Below, in pieces: positions 1 to 9,642 of a stretch of 64,000 nucleotides of DNA. Numbering within the stretch: position 1 is the stretch's first letter; each line of letters opens with the position of its first letter. The translations under genes and the position numbers were made by a program. Origin of the DNA: Actinacidiphila sp. DG2A-62 (lineage in GTDB: Bacteria; Actinomycetota; Actinomycetes; Streptomycetales; Streptomycetaceae); assembly GCF_035825295.1 (NCBI RefSeq), contig NZ_JAYMGI010000002.1, forward strand, positions 3,291,001 through 3,355,000, written 5' to 3'. The notes under the pieces were generated by a model. It worked only from the letters and a program-made list of their open reading frames with translations, was not told the DNA's origin and did not search any database.

Positions 1-74
1 CGGAGCCACATCGGCACCAGGTAGGCAGCCCAGGCCCCCACGATGACTGCATAGATGAGGCCACTACTGCTCAC
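1..74 (-). CDS. sepX: SepX/GlpR-like membrane protein, N-terminal fragment
   Basis: A GTG codon (complement of 72-74) opens a frame reading VSSSGLIYAVIVGAWAAYLV and on to PMWLR, where the window ends. This is the first hydrophobic helix of a conserved actinobacterial membrane protein found next to rimJ and a moeA-like gene. The family includes Streptomyces SepX (septum formation, DivIVA partner) and, as I recall, corynebacterial GlpR, the membrane receptor of the gephyrin-like protein Glp. The same-strand MoeA/Glp gene at 2038-3366 supports this. No convincing Shine-Dalgarno is seen; a TACCGT box 9 bases upstream could give a leaderless or near-leaderless transcript. Only 24 residues are visible, so the name is inferred from those residues and gene order. 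Confidence 0.62.
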   Translation of the reverse strand, partial: MSSSGLIYAVIVGAWAAYLVPMWL

Positions 75-192
75 GCGCTACACGGTAGGGGTGATCGAGA
101 CACGCCATCCGCAATTTGGCCCGGTGTGTCGCACGATCTGGCTGATATGCCGAGAATTTTTTGCGATTGGCATTCCGCTTCGAACAATAGTC

Positions 193-819
193 TTATTTGC
201 GCGCCGTGTCAGTGCCCGGCCGCGCCTGCCGCCAGCGGTTCATGAGGCCGTCGGGGACCTCTTCCGCGGTCAGGGCGTAGACGAGGTGGTCGCGCCAGCC
301 GCCGTCGATATGCAGATAGCGCGGGCGCAGACCCTCCTCCCGGAAGCCGAGCTTTTCGGCGACGCGGCGGCTGGGGCCGTTCTCCGGGCGAATGCAGACC
401 TCCACTCGGTGCAGGCCGACACGGCGGAAGCAGTGGTCGACGGCGAGCGCGACAGAGGTGGGCATCACGCCCCGCCCGGCCACCGCCTCGTCGACCCAGT
501 AACCGATGTGCGCGGAGCACATGGAGCCCCAGGTGATTCCCGCGACGGTGAGTTGACCCGCCAGCCGGCCCTGGTAGTCGATGACGAAGGGCAGCATGCG
601 GCCGGCGCGCGCCTCGGCACGCAGATGGCGCACCATTTGTCGATATGTCGGTCGTTGGGCGACATGACCGGGGGGTGCGGGCGGCACGGTGGCCTCCCAG
701 GGGCGCAACCAGTCGCGGTTGCGCCTGTTGACCTCGCGCCAGGCGCGCTGGTCGCGCATCCGGATCGGGCGGAGGGTGACGTCACCGTCGACCAGCTCGG
801 CCGGCCAGGAACCGTTCAG
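193..819 (-). CDS. rimJ: RimJ/RimL-type GNAT N-acetyltransferase
   Basis: GNAT-fold acetyl-CoA-dependent N-acetyltransferase of the RimJ/RimL type, whose relatives acetylate protein N-termini (ribosomal proteins in enteric bacteria). The core is visible: the YWVDEAVAGRGVMPTSVALA stretch carries the (R/Q)GxG-like acetyl-CoA loop, and ENGPSRRVAEKLGFREEG is the classic end of the fold. The first ATG (complement of 757-759) would delete strand beta-1. The frame stays open upstream as [20 protein letters not shown] and contains no ATG, GTG or TTG. A CTG at 817-819 overlaps the mog stop (CTGA) and follows GGGAG by six bases, so I start there; 759 is the conservative alternative. It is the last cistron before sepX and probably translationally coupled to mog. 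The actual substrate is unknown. Confidence 0.85.
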   Translation of the reverse strand: MNGSWPAELVDGDVTLRPIRMRDQRAWREVNRRNRDWLRPWEATVPPAPPGHVAQRPTYRQMVRHLRAEARAGRMLPFVIDYQGRLAGQLTVAGITWGSMCSAHIGYWVDEAVAGRGVMPTSVALAVDHCFRRVGLHRVEVCIRPENGPSRRVAEKLGFREEGLRPRYLHIDGGWRDHLVYALTAEEVPDGLMNRWRQARPGTDTARK

Positions 820-1445
820 CTCGGTCTCCCAGAGACGGAATCCGGATGATCACTCTTGTGGTCATCCGCGTGGACAGTGGTGTGGGCGGGCGGGTGATCG
901 CCGCCGTTGATCTGATCGACGGCGTGTACGACGAGCGGAGCCAGTACGGCCAGGCCGTCCTTGACTCCTCCTGTGGAGCCGGGGAGGTTCACCACCAGGG
1001 TGCGTCCACTGACCCCCGCGACGCCACGGGAGAGCACGGCGGTCGGCACCTTCGCGGCGCCGGCGGCGCGGATCGCCTCGGCGATGCCGGGGATCTCGTA
1101 GTCGAGGAGGGCGCGGGTGACCTCGGGCGTCCGGTCGGTCGGCGAGATGCCGGTGCCACCGGTGGTGACCACCAGGTCGTATCCGGCGGCGACCGCCTCG
1201 CGCAGCGTCCGGCCGACCGGCTCGCCGTCCGGCACCACGCGCGGGCCGTCCACCGCGAAGCCCAGGTCGCGCAGGGCGGCGGCGATCAGCGGGCCGCCGC
1301 GGTCGTCGTAGACGCCTGCCGCGGCCCGGTTGGAGGCGGTGACGGCGAGGGCGCGGCGGGTTGTGGGGGGCGGGCCACCGGCGTGCGCGTCGGCACCGGG
1401 GCCCGGGCCGTGCCCGACCTCGGCGCCGTCCTCGGGGGCGGTCAC
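816..1445 (-). CDS. mog: MogA/MoaB-type molybdopterin adenylyltransferase
   Basis: Adenylates molybdopterin before molybdate insertion in molybdenum-cofactor synthesis. The MoCF-binding core is clear: [20 protein letters not shown] at the start of the fold, [17 protein letters not shown] (the GGTG nucleotide/pterin loop) and [15 protein letters not shown] near the end. The GTG start (complement of 1443-1445) overlaps the moaC stop as GTGA, giving 209 residues and translational coupling. About 30 residues before ALAVTAS are low-complexity and Gly/Pro-rich. The tail after INGGDH is also longer than usual, with several His and Asp residues of unclear role. It sits between moaC and rimJ in one minus-strand operon. 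Confidence 0.9.
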   Translation of the reverse strand: MTAPEDGAEVGHGPGPGADAHAGGPPPTTRRALAVTASNRAAAGVYDDRGGPLIAAALRDLGFAVDGPRVVPDGEPVGRTLREAVAAGYDLVVTTGGTGISPTDRTPEVTRALLDYEIPGIAEAIRAAGAAKVPTAVLSRGVAGVSGRTLVVNLPGSTGGVKDGLAVLAPLVVHAVDQINGGDHPPAHTTVHADDHKSDHPDSVSGRPS

Positions 1446-1924
1446 GGCCGGTGCCAGTCGCCGGACTTCCCGCCGGTCTTCTCCTCGACGCGGACGTCGG
1501 TGATCACCGCGGCCTTGTCGACGGCCTTCACCATGTCCACGACGGTGAGCGCGGCGACGCTGACCGCGGTGAGCGCCTCCATCTCGACGCCGGTGCGGTC
1601 GGTGGTCTTCACCGTGGCGGTGATCTCGACGGCGTCGTCGGCGACGGCGAGGTCGACGGTCACCCCGGAGACGGCGAGCGGGTGGCACAGGGGGACGAGG
1701 TCGGGGGTGCGCTTGGCGCCCATGATGCCGGCGATCCGCGCGACGCCGAGCGCGTCGCCCTTGGGAACGCCGTCGCCGCGTAGCAGCTCGACGACACGCG
1801 GGGCGACCAGGACGCGGCCGGTGGCGCGGGCGGTGCGCGCGGTGACGTCCTTGCCGGAGACGTCGACCATGCGGGCCGCGCCTGCCTCGTCGATGTGGGT
1901 GAGGTGCTGGGGGGCGCTGCTCAT
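1442..1924 (-). CDS. moaC: Cyclic pyranopterin monophosphate synthase MoaC
   Basis: MoaC acts with MoaA to convert GTP into cyclic pyranopterin monophosphate, the first step of molybdenum-cofactor synthesis. The frame gives 160 residues, the usual size. Signature segments are [18 protein letters not shown], the [11 protein letters not shown] active-site loop, and [20 protein letters not shown] followed by the DMVKAVDK helix with conserved lysines. The ATG start (complement of 1922-1924) begins [15 protein letters not shown]. It lies 113 bases after the moeA-like gene and its stop overlaps the mog start (GTGA), so it belongs to the same minus-strand transcription unit. Confidence 0.95.
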   Translation of the reverse strand: MSSAPQHLTHIDEAGAARMVDVSGKDVTARTARATGRVLVAPRVVELLRGDGVPKGDALGVARIAGIMGAKRTPDLVPLCHPLAVSGVTVDLAVADDAVEITATVKTTDRTGVEMEALTAVSVAALTVVDMVKAVDKAAVITDVRVEEKTGGKSGDWHRP

Positions 1925-2037
1925 CGTTCTCCCGGTGCGGTCTCTAGGGCAGACACCGTACCGGCCCTCCCCCTGTCGCGGTCCGCCGGGCCGCCGGGCG
2001 GTGCGGCGGTGGCGGTCGCCGCACCCGGCCGGGTGAG

Positions 2038-3366
2038 TCAGTCGAGCAGGACGACGTCCACCTCGGCGCCCCTGGCGACCGATGTGTCGGCTTCGGGGAC
2101 GACGATCAGGCAGTCGGCGTGCGCGAGCGCGGCGACCAGGTGGGACCCGGCGCCACCCACAGGAGTGACCTTCCCGGTACGACGGTCGTACCGGCCGCGC
2201 AGAAACTGTCGTCTTCCTTCGGGTGACCTGTCGATCGCCTCGTCGCACACCGCCCGTACGACCTCCCGGTGAACGGGCTGCGCGCCCATCAGCGTGCGGA
2301 TGGCCGGTCGTACGAACAGCTCGAAGGACACGTACGCGCTCACCGGGTTGCCGGGCAGCGCGAGCAGCGGCGTGCGGTCCGGGCCGATGCGGCCGAAGCC
2401 CTGCGGCTTGCCGGGCTGCATGGCCAGCTTGCGGAACTCGACGTGGCCGCCGACGTCCTGTGCGTCCTCGCCCTCCTCGAAGGAGTCGCCGATCGAGGAC
2501 AGCGCCTCCTTCACCACGTCGTAGGCGCCGACGCTCACTCCCCCGCTGGTGACGACCACGTCGGCGCGGATCAGCTGGTCCTCGATGGTGGCGCGCAGCG
2601 TCTCCACCTCGTCGGCGACGCCGCCCACCCGGTACGCGATGGCGCCCGCGGCGCGCGCCGCGGCGGTGAGCGCGTAGCTGTTGGAGTCGTGGATCTGGCC
2701 GGGGCCCAGCGGCTGCCCGGGTGCCACGAGTTCGCTGCCGGTCGACAGGACGACCACCCGGGGGCGCGGGCGCACCCTGACGGTGTCCCGGCCGATCGCG
2801 GCGAGCAGGGCGATCTGCGGGGCCCCCAGGACCGTCCCGGCGGCCAGTGCGAGCTCCCCCACGGCGACGTCGTCGCCCCGCGCGCGCACGAACTGCCCCG
2901 CGCGGGCCGGCCGGTGCACCCGCACCTCGCCGCCGGCGCCGGCGGGATCGGTGCTGTGGGCGGCCATCTCGGTGGCCGGGCCGCCCCCGGTGCCGCCGTC
3001 GGTCCACTCCACCGGCACGATCGTCTCCGCGCCGGGCGGTATCGGGGCGCCCGTCATGATCCTGGCGGCTTGGCCGGGCCCGACCTCGGGGAGGTCGCCG
3101 CTGCCCGCCGCCACGTCGCCGATCACCTCCAGGACAGCAGGGTGTTCCGCGGTGGCCGCCTCGACGTCGGCGACGCGCACCGCGTAGCCGTCCATCGAGC
3201 TGTTGTCGAACGGCGGGAGCGCGGCCTGCACGGTCACGTCCTCCACCAGCACGCACCCCTGGGCGTCGAGCAGTTGCAACTCGATCGCCTCTAGGGGCTT
3301 CACCTGCGAAAGGATGCTTTCCAGATGTTCGGAGACGGACCACAGGCGGTCGGCGCCGTCACTCAC
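2038..3366 (-). CDS. glp: MoeA-family (gephyrin-like) protein, probable Glp
   Basis: 442-residue MoeA/gephyrin family protein. Family members insert molybdate into adenylated molybdopterin; a corynebacterial member, Glp, instead binds FtsZ and a membrane receptor at the septum. Visible landmarks are [53 protein letters not shown] and [10 protein letters not shown]. The loop that in molybdate insertases usually reads GVSVGDYD reads GVSVGAYD here, so an Asp implicated in catalysis is Ala. I chose the GTG at 3364-3366 because AAGGAG lies seven bases upstream; it overlaps the galU stop by 8 bp. Position between galU and moaC-mog-rimJ-sepX fits either role; the Asp-to-Ala change and the sepX-like neighbour favour Glp. 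Confidence 0.88.
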   Translation of the reverse strand: MSDGADRLWSVSEHLESILSQVKPLEAIELQLLDAQGCVLVEDVTVQAALPPFDNSSMDGYAVRVADVEAATAEHPAVLEVIGDVAAGSGDLPEVGPGQAARIMTGAPIPPGAETIVPVEWTDGGTGGGPATEMAAHSTDPAGAGGEVRVHRPARAGQFVRARGDDVAVGELALAAGTVLGAPQIALLAAIGRDTVRVRPRPRVVVLSTGSELVAPGQPLGPGQIHDSNSYALTAAARAAGAIAYRVGGVADEVETLRATIEDQLIRADVVVTSGGVSVGAYDVVKEALSSIGDSFEEGEDAQDVGGHVEFRKLAMQPGKPQGFGRIGPDRTPLLALPGNPVSAYVSFELFVRPAIRTLMGAQPVHREVVRAVCDEAIDRSPEGRRQFLRGRYDRRTGKVTPVGGAGSHLVAALAHADCLIVVPEADTSVARGAEVDVVLLD

Positions 3367-4273
3367 TCGGGATCTCCTTGTCGACATAGCTACGAAGCCA
3401 GGTGCGGAAGTCGGGGCCGAGGTCGTCGCGTTCGCAGGCGAGGCGGACGATGGCGCGGAGGTAGTCGGCGCGGTCGCCGGTGTCGTAGCGGCGTCCGGTG
3501 AAGACGACGCCGTGGACGGGTCCGCCGGGGTGGTCGGGGGTGGCGAGGGTTTTGAGGGCGTCGGTGAGCTGGATCTCGTTGCCGCGTCCGGGTGGGGTGT
3601 GGGCCAGGACGGTGAAGACGGCGGGGTCGAGGACGTAGCGGCCGATGACGGCGTAGTGGGAGGGGGCCTGGCCGGGTTCGGGTTTTTCGACCAGGCCGGT
3701 GACGCGGACGACGTCGGGTTCGTCGGTGGGTTGTATGGCGGCGCTGCCGTAGAGGTGGATGTGGGCGGGGTCGACTTCCATGAGGGCGATGACGCTGCCG
3801 CCGTGGTGGTGCTGGACGGTGGTCATGCGGGTCAGGAGGGGGTCGCGGGGGTCGATGAGGTCGTCGCCGAGCAGGACGGCGAAGGGCTGGTCGCCGATGT
3901 GGGGTTGGGCGCACAGGACGGCGTGGCCCAGGCCGCGGGGGTCGCCCTGGCGGACGTAGTGCATGGTGGCCAGGTCGGAGGATTCGCGGACGCGGGCCAG
4001 GCGGGAGGCGTCGCCTTTGCGGGAGAGGGCTTCTTCGAGTTCGTAGTTGCGGTCGAAGTGGTCTTCCAGGGGGCGTTTGTTGCGGCCGGTGACCATGAGG
4101 ACGTCGGTCAGGCCCGCGGCGACGGCTTCCTCCACGACGTACTGGATGGCCGGTTTGTCGACCACCGGCAGCATCTCCTTGGGCGTGGCCTTCGTCGCCG
4201 GCAGGAACCGGGTCCCCAACCCCGCCGCGGGAATGACCGCCTTCGAAATCCGCCCAGGGTGCGTGTGCGTCAT
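3359..4273 (-). CDS. galU: UTP-glucose-1-phosphate uridylyltransferase GalU
   Basis: Makes UDP-glucose from UTP and glucose-1-phosphate for cell-wall glycans, trehalose and glycogen-type polymers. At 304 residues it is family length. The nucleotidyltransferase signature KAVIPAAGLGTRFLPATKAT is at residues 11-30, followed by KEMLPVVDKPAIQYVVEEA, AVLLGDDLID (metal-binding Asp) and VTGLVEKPEPG. The ATG (complement of 4271-4273) starts MTHTHPGRISKAVIPAAG. There is no strong Shine-Dalgarno; a TAGGGT box lies just upstream, so a short-leader or leaderless transcript is possible. It is divergent from the cyclo-ligase gene across about 70 bp, and its stop overlaps the moeA-like gene. Confidence 0.95.
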   Translation of the reverse strand: MTHTHPGRISKAVIPAAGLGTRFLPATKATPKEMLPVVDKPAIQYVVEEAVAAGLTDVLMVTGRNKRPLEDHFDRNYELEEALSRKGDASRLARVRESSDLATMHYVRQGDPRGLGHAVLCAQPHIGDQPFAVLLGDDLIDPRDPLLTRMTTVQHHHGGSVIALMEVDPAHIHLYGSAAIQPTDEPDVVRVTGLVEKPEPGQAPSHYAVIGRYVLDPAVFTVLAHTPPGRGNEIQLTDALKTLATPDHPGGPVHGVVFTGRRYDTGDRADYLRAIVRLACERDDLGPDFRTWLRSYVDKEIPSE

Positions 4274-4345
4274 GCGGTGCACCCTAGCGGCCTCGAATGT
4301 GTGGAAGATGAAGAACCGATGGTTGGCGGCTGATAGGCGGCGGTT

Positions 4346-4969
4346 GTGCATGATATGACGAGCGTCCGGGCGCTCAAGGCGGACCTGCGGACGCGGCTGC
4401 TGCGGGAGCGGCGCGGCCTGAGCGCCGAGGACCGGCAAGCGGCTGCCGCCGCCCTGGCCACGAGGGTACGCGAGCTGCCGCGGCCCGCGGCGGTCGCCAC
4501 CGTCGCCGCCTATGTGTCGACGGGCACCGAACCCGGCACCCGCGAGCTGATCGACGCCCTGCGCGCCGAGGGCGTACGCGTGCTGCTGCCGGTGCTGCTC
4601 CCCGACAACGACCTCGACTGGGCGGTCTACGACGGCCCCGAGGCCCTGCAGAAGGCCTCGCGCGGGCTCGTGGAGCCCGTGGGGCCCCGGCTCGGTCCGC
4701 AGGCCGTCACACAGGCGCACACGGTCCTCCTGCCCGGACTGGCGGTGGACGGCCGCGGGGTCCGTCTGGGGCGCGGCGGCGGCTCGTACGACCGCGTCCT
4801 GGCACGCCTCGCGGACGCCGGCGCCCGCCCGGCGCTCGTCGTGGTCCTGTACGGCCACGAGGTGCTCGCGTCTGTTCCCCGGGAACCCCACGACCACCTC
4901 GTGGACGCGGCGCTGACTCCGGAGGGCGTCCGGGTCTTCCCCAGGGCGCCGGAACGGCCCGCGCGGTGA
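4346..4969 (+). CDS. 5-formyltetrahydrofolate cyclo-ligase
   Basis: ATP-dependent conversion of 5-formyl-THF to 5,10-methenyl-THF in folate one-carbon metabolism. The 207 residues show the family pattern: KADLRTRLLRERRGLS at the N-terminus, AAYVSTGTEPGTRELIDAL, VLLPVLL, and the conserved LPGLAVDGRGVRLGRGGGSYDR loop spread over residues 131-152. Two ATG codons, at 4346 and 4355, are possible; AGGCGG upstream favours the first. It is a single gene, divergent from galU, with the penicillin acylase convergent 40 bp downstream. Confidence 0.92.
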   Translation: MHDMTSVRALKADLRTRLLRERRGLSAEDRQAAAAALATRVRELPRPAAVATVAAYVSTGTEPGTRELIDALRAEGVRVLLPVLLPDNDLDWAVYDGPEALQKASRGLVEPVGPRLGPQAVTQAHTVLLPGLAVDGRGVRLGRGGGSYDRVLARLADAGARPALVVVLYGHEVLASVPREPHDHLVDAALTPEGVRVFPRAPERPAR

Positions 4970-5009
4970 GCCGGGCCGCCGTCCGGGCGGGCCGGGGCGG
5001 CCGGGAGCG

Positions 5010-7726
5010 CTACGGGGTGAGCGCCATCTTCGCCTTGGCGGCCCTGTCCACCTGGTCGTCGGAGAAGTACCAGGGAAGCAGCTCGCCGTCCGCCCACTTG
5101 CGGGTCTGGTCGGTGTAGTGCGGGTTGTACGCGTGGCCGGACGCACCGGTGAGGTTGATCCAGCGTGACTTGTCGAAGTCCTGGAGGTTGACGATCATCC
5201 GCATCGACGGCACCCAGACGACGTCGTAGCCGCCCGCGGCGTTCCATCCGGTGGCGTCCACGGCGGCCTCGCCGCCGCTGAGCTGGTAGGGACCGCGGTT
5301 CAGCAGCCACTTGACGACACCGGGACCGTCGGTGCCCAGGGTCTGGTTCTTCAGGTCCAGCTTGTGCAGCCGGCCCAGCTCCAGGTGTCGATGTCCTTGC
5401 CGAGCTTGGCGGTCAGCTCGTAGCGGGCGTCCTTCATGGCCTGCGCGAGGAGTTGGTCGCGGTCGCTGCGGTGCGCCTTGTCCTGGTCGGTGCCGAAGAA
5501 CGCCGGTGTCGACATGACCCACCAGGGGCTGTTCTGGTCGTCGATGATGTTGCGGACGACCTCGAACCAGCGGTCGCCGCCGTCGGGCTGCGCCTCGTCG
5601 GGGTCCCGTTCGCCGCACTCCTCCACGGTGTCGCTCTTGCCGTCGAGATTGTCCACGGGACCGGTCTGGCCGGCGGGCGGCACCCGCAGGCACTGTCCCT
5701 TGGGGCGCAGTTCCTTGGGCAGCTTGTTGCCGAAGGCGAGTTTGAGGACGTTGCGCCACACGGCGTTGAAGTACGCGGCGGCGGCGGAGTCGGAGTCCTG
5801 GTTGTAGTCCCATCCGACGAGCAGCTTCTGCGCCTTGCCGACGTAGTCGCCCTTGTCGCCGGTGAGGTGGATCTTCGTCAGCAGCGGCACCAGGAGCTTG
5901 GCGATCTCGCTGCTGTCGTCGTTCTGCATGGACTGCATGTCGTCCATGGAGATCTTGCCGCCGTCCTTGATCTTGGACGCGATGAGGTCGTTGATCCGCT
6001 GGCTGCGGGTGCCGTAGTCCCAGTCCTCCGTGAGGAGGTAGGGGTACTTGCTCTGGTCGATCACCGGCTGGTTGGCGGTGACGATGTAGCCGCGCGGGGG
6101 GTTGTACTCGTAGGGCATCGACGCGAAGGGGATGTAACCCTTCCACTTGTACGCGGAGTCCCAGCCGGGCTGCGGGTAGGTGCCGGTGTCGCCGGCGGGG
6201 CGGATGGGCACCTGGCCGGGGGCCTGGTAGCCGATGTTGCCCTTGGTGTCGGCGTAGATCAGGTTCTGCGACGGCACGGCGAAGTCCTTGGCGGCGTCGC
6301 GGAACGCGGTGAAGTCGGTCGCCCGGTCCAGCTCGAAGACCGCGTCCATGGTCTTGGACGGGCTGAGGGCGGTCCATTTGAGGGCGACCGCGTAACCGCT
6401 GTTGACGCCCCCGGGGGGGTCGCTGACGGGCGCGGTCTTCCCCACGGAGGTCAGTTCGTCGCTGCGGTCGGAGACGATCGGCAGACCTTCCTGCGTCTGC
6501 CGGACGATGATCGTACGATCTTTTCCGCCGGCGACCTTGATGGTCTCCTTGCGGGTGACGAACGGCTTCTGCCTACCGTCGTACAAGTACGTGTCGGCGG
6601 TCACCTTCTCCAGGTACAGGTCGGTGACGTCGGCGCCGAGGTTGGTCATGCCCCAGGCGATCGACTGGTTGTGTCCGATGACCACGCCGGGCATGCCGGA
6701 GAACGTGTAGCCGGCCACGTCGTACGGGCAGGCCGGGCCGACCTGGCGGCAGTGCAGCCCCATCTGGTACCAGAGCGACGGAAGCTGCGGCGCCAGGTGC
6801 GGGTCGTTGGCCAGCAGCGGCTTGCCTGTCGTCGTATAGGCGCCGGAGACGACCCAGGAGTTGGAGCCGATGCCGTTGCCGGACGGGCCGAGCAGCGCGG
6901 GCATCTGGTCGATGATCTGAGAAATGCCGGCGAGTTGCGCGTTCACGCCGGCGTTGAGGCCCTGGGGGCCGTCGGAGCCGGCCGGTTCATATGTTCCGGT
7001 GATCTGATCGACGGTGCCCGCGTCGACGATCGGACGATTGCGGTCGTACGGGTACGCCGGGTACAGCTGCTTGATCTGCGCCTGGCTGAGGCGACTGGTC
7101 ATCAGCGCCCGGTCGATCTCGTCCTGCATGTTGCCGCGCAGGTCCCACGCCATGGCCTTCAGCCAGGCGACGGAGTCCACGGGCGTCCACGGCTTCGGCT
7201 TGTAGCCGTGGACCAGCGACAGCGCCTCGAATTCCACGGAGAGGGCGGCGCCGCTGTGGTCCCGCAGGTAGGCGTTGACGCCCTCGGTGTACGCCTGGAG
7301 GTACTGCTTGGTCTTGGCGTCGAGCTTGGTCTCGTACTCCTGCTGTGCGATGCCGTGCCAGTCGAGGGTGCGCAGGAAGGCGTCGGTCTCGACCTGCCCC
7401 TTGCCGAACATCTCCGACAGCCGCCCGGAGGTCAGGTGGCGGCGCACGTCCATCTCGTAGAAACGGTCCTGCGCCTGGACGTAGCCCTGTGCGCGGAAGA
7501 GGTCGTCCGGGGTGTCCGCGTAGATCTGCGGGATGCCGTTGGCGTCCCGCTTGACGTCCACCGGCCCGGTGAGCCCCTTGAGCTTCAGGGACCCGGTCGT
7601 CTGCGGGAAGGAGGCGTGCACCGTGCTGACGCCCCAGTACGACCCGTAGCCGATGCCCGCCACCAGCAGCAGCACTATCGCGATCACGATCAGGCGTAGG
7701 CGGCGGGACTTCTTCCGTGCGGGCAT
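5010..7726 (-). pseudogene. Penicillin acylase family (Ntn hydrolase), interrupted by a 1-base frameshift
   Basis: Secreted penicillin G acylase-type Ntn hydrolase that cleaves amide bonds in N-acylated substrates. ATG at 7724-7726 gives MPARKKSRRLRL then a hydrophobic helix (signal anchor or signal peptide). The proenzyme shows GPVDVKRDANGIPQIYADT, the alpha subunit, and the self-cleavage site GIGSNSWVVSG with nucleophile Ser288. Codons are clean to DTWSWAG, where the frame hits TGA at 5351. The expected continuation, GRLHKLDLKNQTLGTDGPG and on to a stop at 5010, is intact one frame away. A fourth G in the run at 5374-5376 would restore about 905 residues. This may be a real lesion or a sequencing error; selection on codons 3' of it suggests recent loss or error. 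Confidence 0.85.
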
Positions 7727-7904
7727 CGCTGTCCTTCGAGGGGCAGGTGGACCGGAGATCAAGTGCTCGTGGTGCAAGGGCAACCATAGGCGTAAGTCGT
7801 TTGGCGCAAGGACGCGGCGTCCGGGTGACCAGACCGGTGGACCATGCATCGTCAAGGGCGGGTAAAATATTAGGTAAGGCAATGAAGTTGAAAGGATCGG
7901 GCCC

Positions 7905-9404
7905 CTGACTGTCCACCACCTCAACGAGATCCTGCTGATCGGTGCCGCCGTGCTACTGGTCGCCGTCGTCGCCGTGCGGCTCGCCTCTCGCAGTGGGCTG
8001 CCGACCCTCCTCGTCTACCTGGGCATCGGTGTGGTCATCGGACAGGACGGCCTGTTCGGTTTCACCTTCGACGACGTCCAGCTCACCCAGGTGCTGGGCT
8101 ACGCGGCACTGGTCGTGATCCTCGCCGAGGGCGGTCTGGGGACGAAGTGGCACGAGATCAAGCCGGTGGTGCCGGCGGCGGCGGTCCTGTCGACGGTGGG
8201 CCTGCTCGTGAGCGTCTTCGTGACCGGAGCCGCGGCGCACTACCTGGTGGACCTGGAGTGGCGGCAGGCGCTGATCATCGGGGCGGTGGTGTCGTCCACG
8301 GACGCGGCGGCGGTCTTCTCGGTGCTGCGCAACATCTCCCTCGCCAAGCGGGTGACCGGCGTCCTGGAGGCGGAATCGGGTTTCAACGACGCACCTGTGG
8401 TCATCCTGGTCGTCGCCTTCTCCAAGACGGGCGCGGTGGACCACTGGTACACGCTGATCGGCGAGATCGCGCTGGAGCTGGTCATCGGGGCGGCGATCGG
8501 CGCGGCGGTGGGGTTCATCGGGGCCTACGGCCTCAAGCACGTCGCGCTGCCGGCGTCGGGGCTCTACCCCATCGCCGTGATGGCGATCGCGGTGGGCGCC
8601 TACGCCCTCGGGGCGACCGAGCACGGTTCCGGCTTCCTCGCCGTCTACGTCGCGTCCCTCATACTCGGCAACGCCAAACTCCCGCATCGCCCGGCCACCA
8701 GGGGCTTCGCCGAAGGACTGGGCTGGATGGCGCAGATCGGACTCTTCGTACTGCTCGGTCTCCTGGTCACCCCGCACGAGCTCGGCGACGACATCATCCC
8801 GGCCATCGTCATCGGGCTGTTCCTCACCGTGGTCGCCAGACCGGCGTCGGTGGTGGTCAGCCTGCTGCCGTTCGGCATCCCCTGGCGCGACCAGGCGCTG
8901 ATGTCGTGGGCGGGCCTGCGCGGCGCCGTCCCCATCGTGCTGGCGACCATCCCGATGGTGGCGGGAGTGGACGACAGCCGGAGGATCTTCAACATCGTCT
9001 TCGTTCTTGTGATCGTCTACACACTGGTGCAGGGCCCGACGCTGCCGTGGGTGGCCCGGCGCCTTCACCTCGCCGACGCCGACGCGAACGGAACGGATGC
9101 CGCGGACCTCGGCATCGAGTCCGCGCCGCTGGAACGCCTGCAGGGACACCTGCTGTCCGTCGCCATCCCGGAGCGCTCCAGGATGCACGGCGTGGAGGTC
9201 AACGAGCTGCGCCTGCCGACCGGCGCCGCGGTCACGCTGGTCGTCCGCAACGGCTCCAGCTTCGTGCCCCTGCCGTCGACCGTGCTGCAGCGCGGTGACG
9301 AGCTCCTCGTCGTCGCCACCGACCCGGTGCGCGACGCGGCGGAGGACCGGCTACGGGCGGTCGGACGCGGCGGCAAGCTGGCGGGCTGGCTGAAGGACGC
9401 CTGA
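7905..9404 (+). CDS. CPA1-type K+/H+ or Na+/H+ antiporter with C-terminal RCK_C domain
   Basis: Membrane cation/proton exchanger of the NhaP2/CvrA kind, with about 12 hydrophobic segments over the first 370 residues. The transport core SSTDAAAVFSVLR (Asp in helix 5) and AESGFNDAPVVILV (the ND motif of helix 6) are present, and WAGLRGAVPIVLA is helix 11. The last 90 residues (ERLQGHLLSVAIPERSRMHG onward) form a TrkA-C/RCK_C regulatory domain. An obvious GTG at 7950 would remove part of helix 1. I start at CTG 7905, which yields (M)TVHHLNEILLIGAAVLL and has AAAGGA eight bases upstream. It is divergent from the acylase gene; TAAAAT at 7863-7868 is a plausible -10 element. Confidence 0.9.
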   Translation: MTVHHLNEILLIGAAVLLVAVVAVRLASRSGLPTLLVYLGIGVVIGQDGLFGFTFDDVQLTQVLGYAALVVILAEGGLGTKWHEIKPVVPAAAVLSTVGLLVSVFVTGAAAHYLVDLEWRQALIIGAVVSSTDAAAVFSVLRNISLAKRVTGVLEAESGFNDAPVVILVVAFSKTGAVDHWYTLIGEIALELVIGAAIGAAVGFIGAYGLKHVALPASGLYPIAVMAIAVGAYALGATEHGSGFLAVYVASLILGNAKLPHRPATRGFAEGLGWMAQIGLFVLLGLLVTPHELGDDIIPAIVIGLFLTVVARPASVVVSLLPFGIPWRDQALMSWAGLRGAVPIVLATIPMVAGVDDSRRIFNIVFVLVIVYTLVQGPTLPWVARRLHLADADANGTDAADLGIESAPLERLQGHLLSVAIPERSRMHGVEVNELRLPTGAAVTLVVRNGSSFVPLPSTVLQRGDELLVVATDPVRDAAEDRLRAVGRGGKLAGWLKDA

Positions 9405-9642
9405 GCCGGTGGCGGACCGTCTGGCCCGGCGGCGGCTCGACGGGGGACCGCGACGCCCGTCACCCAGGAGAGGCCGCCCCAGGCATGCCCCAGGTATTAC
9501 GTATGATGAACCGGTACATGTCGAGTGCAACCTCCGTCTGACGCAGGGCCGGCGCGGACACCACCCGCGCACAGCGGACGGCCTTCGGCGTGCCGGTGTG
9601 ACGAACCGCCCGCGCGCTACCAGACGGCAGAAAGTCCGGATC

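Noticed and set aside
7870..7888. DmdR/IdeR-type iron box upstream of the antiporter gene (TTAGGTAAGGC)
   Set aside because: Only the left half resembles the consensus; the right half does not match, giving about 11 of 19 positions.
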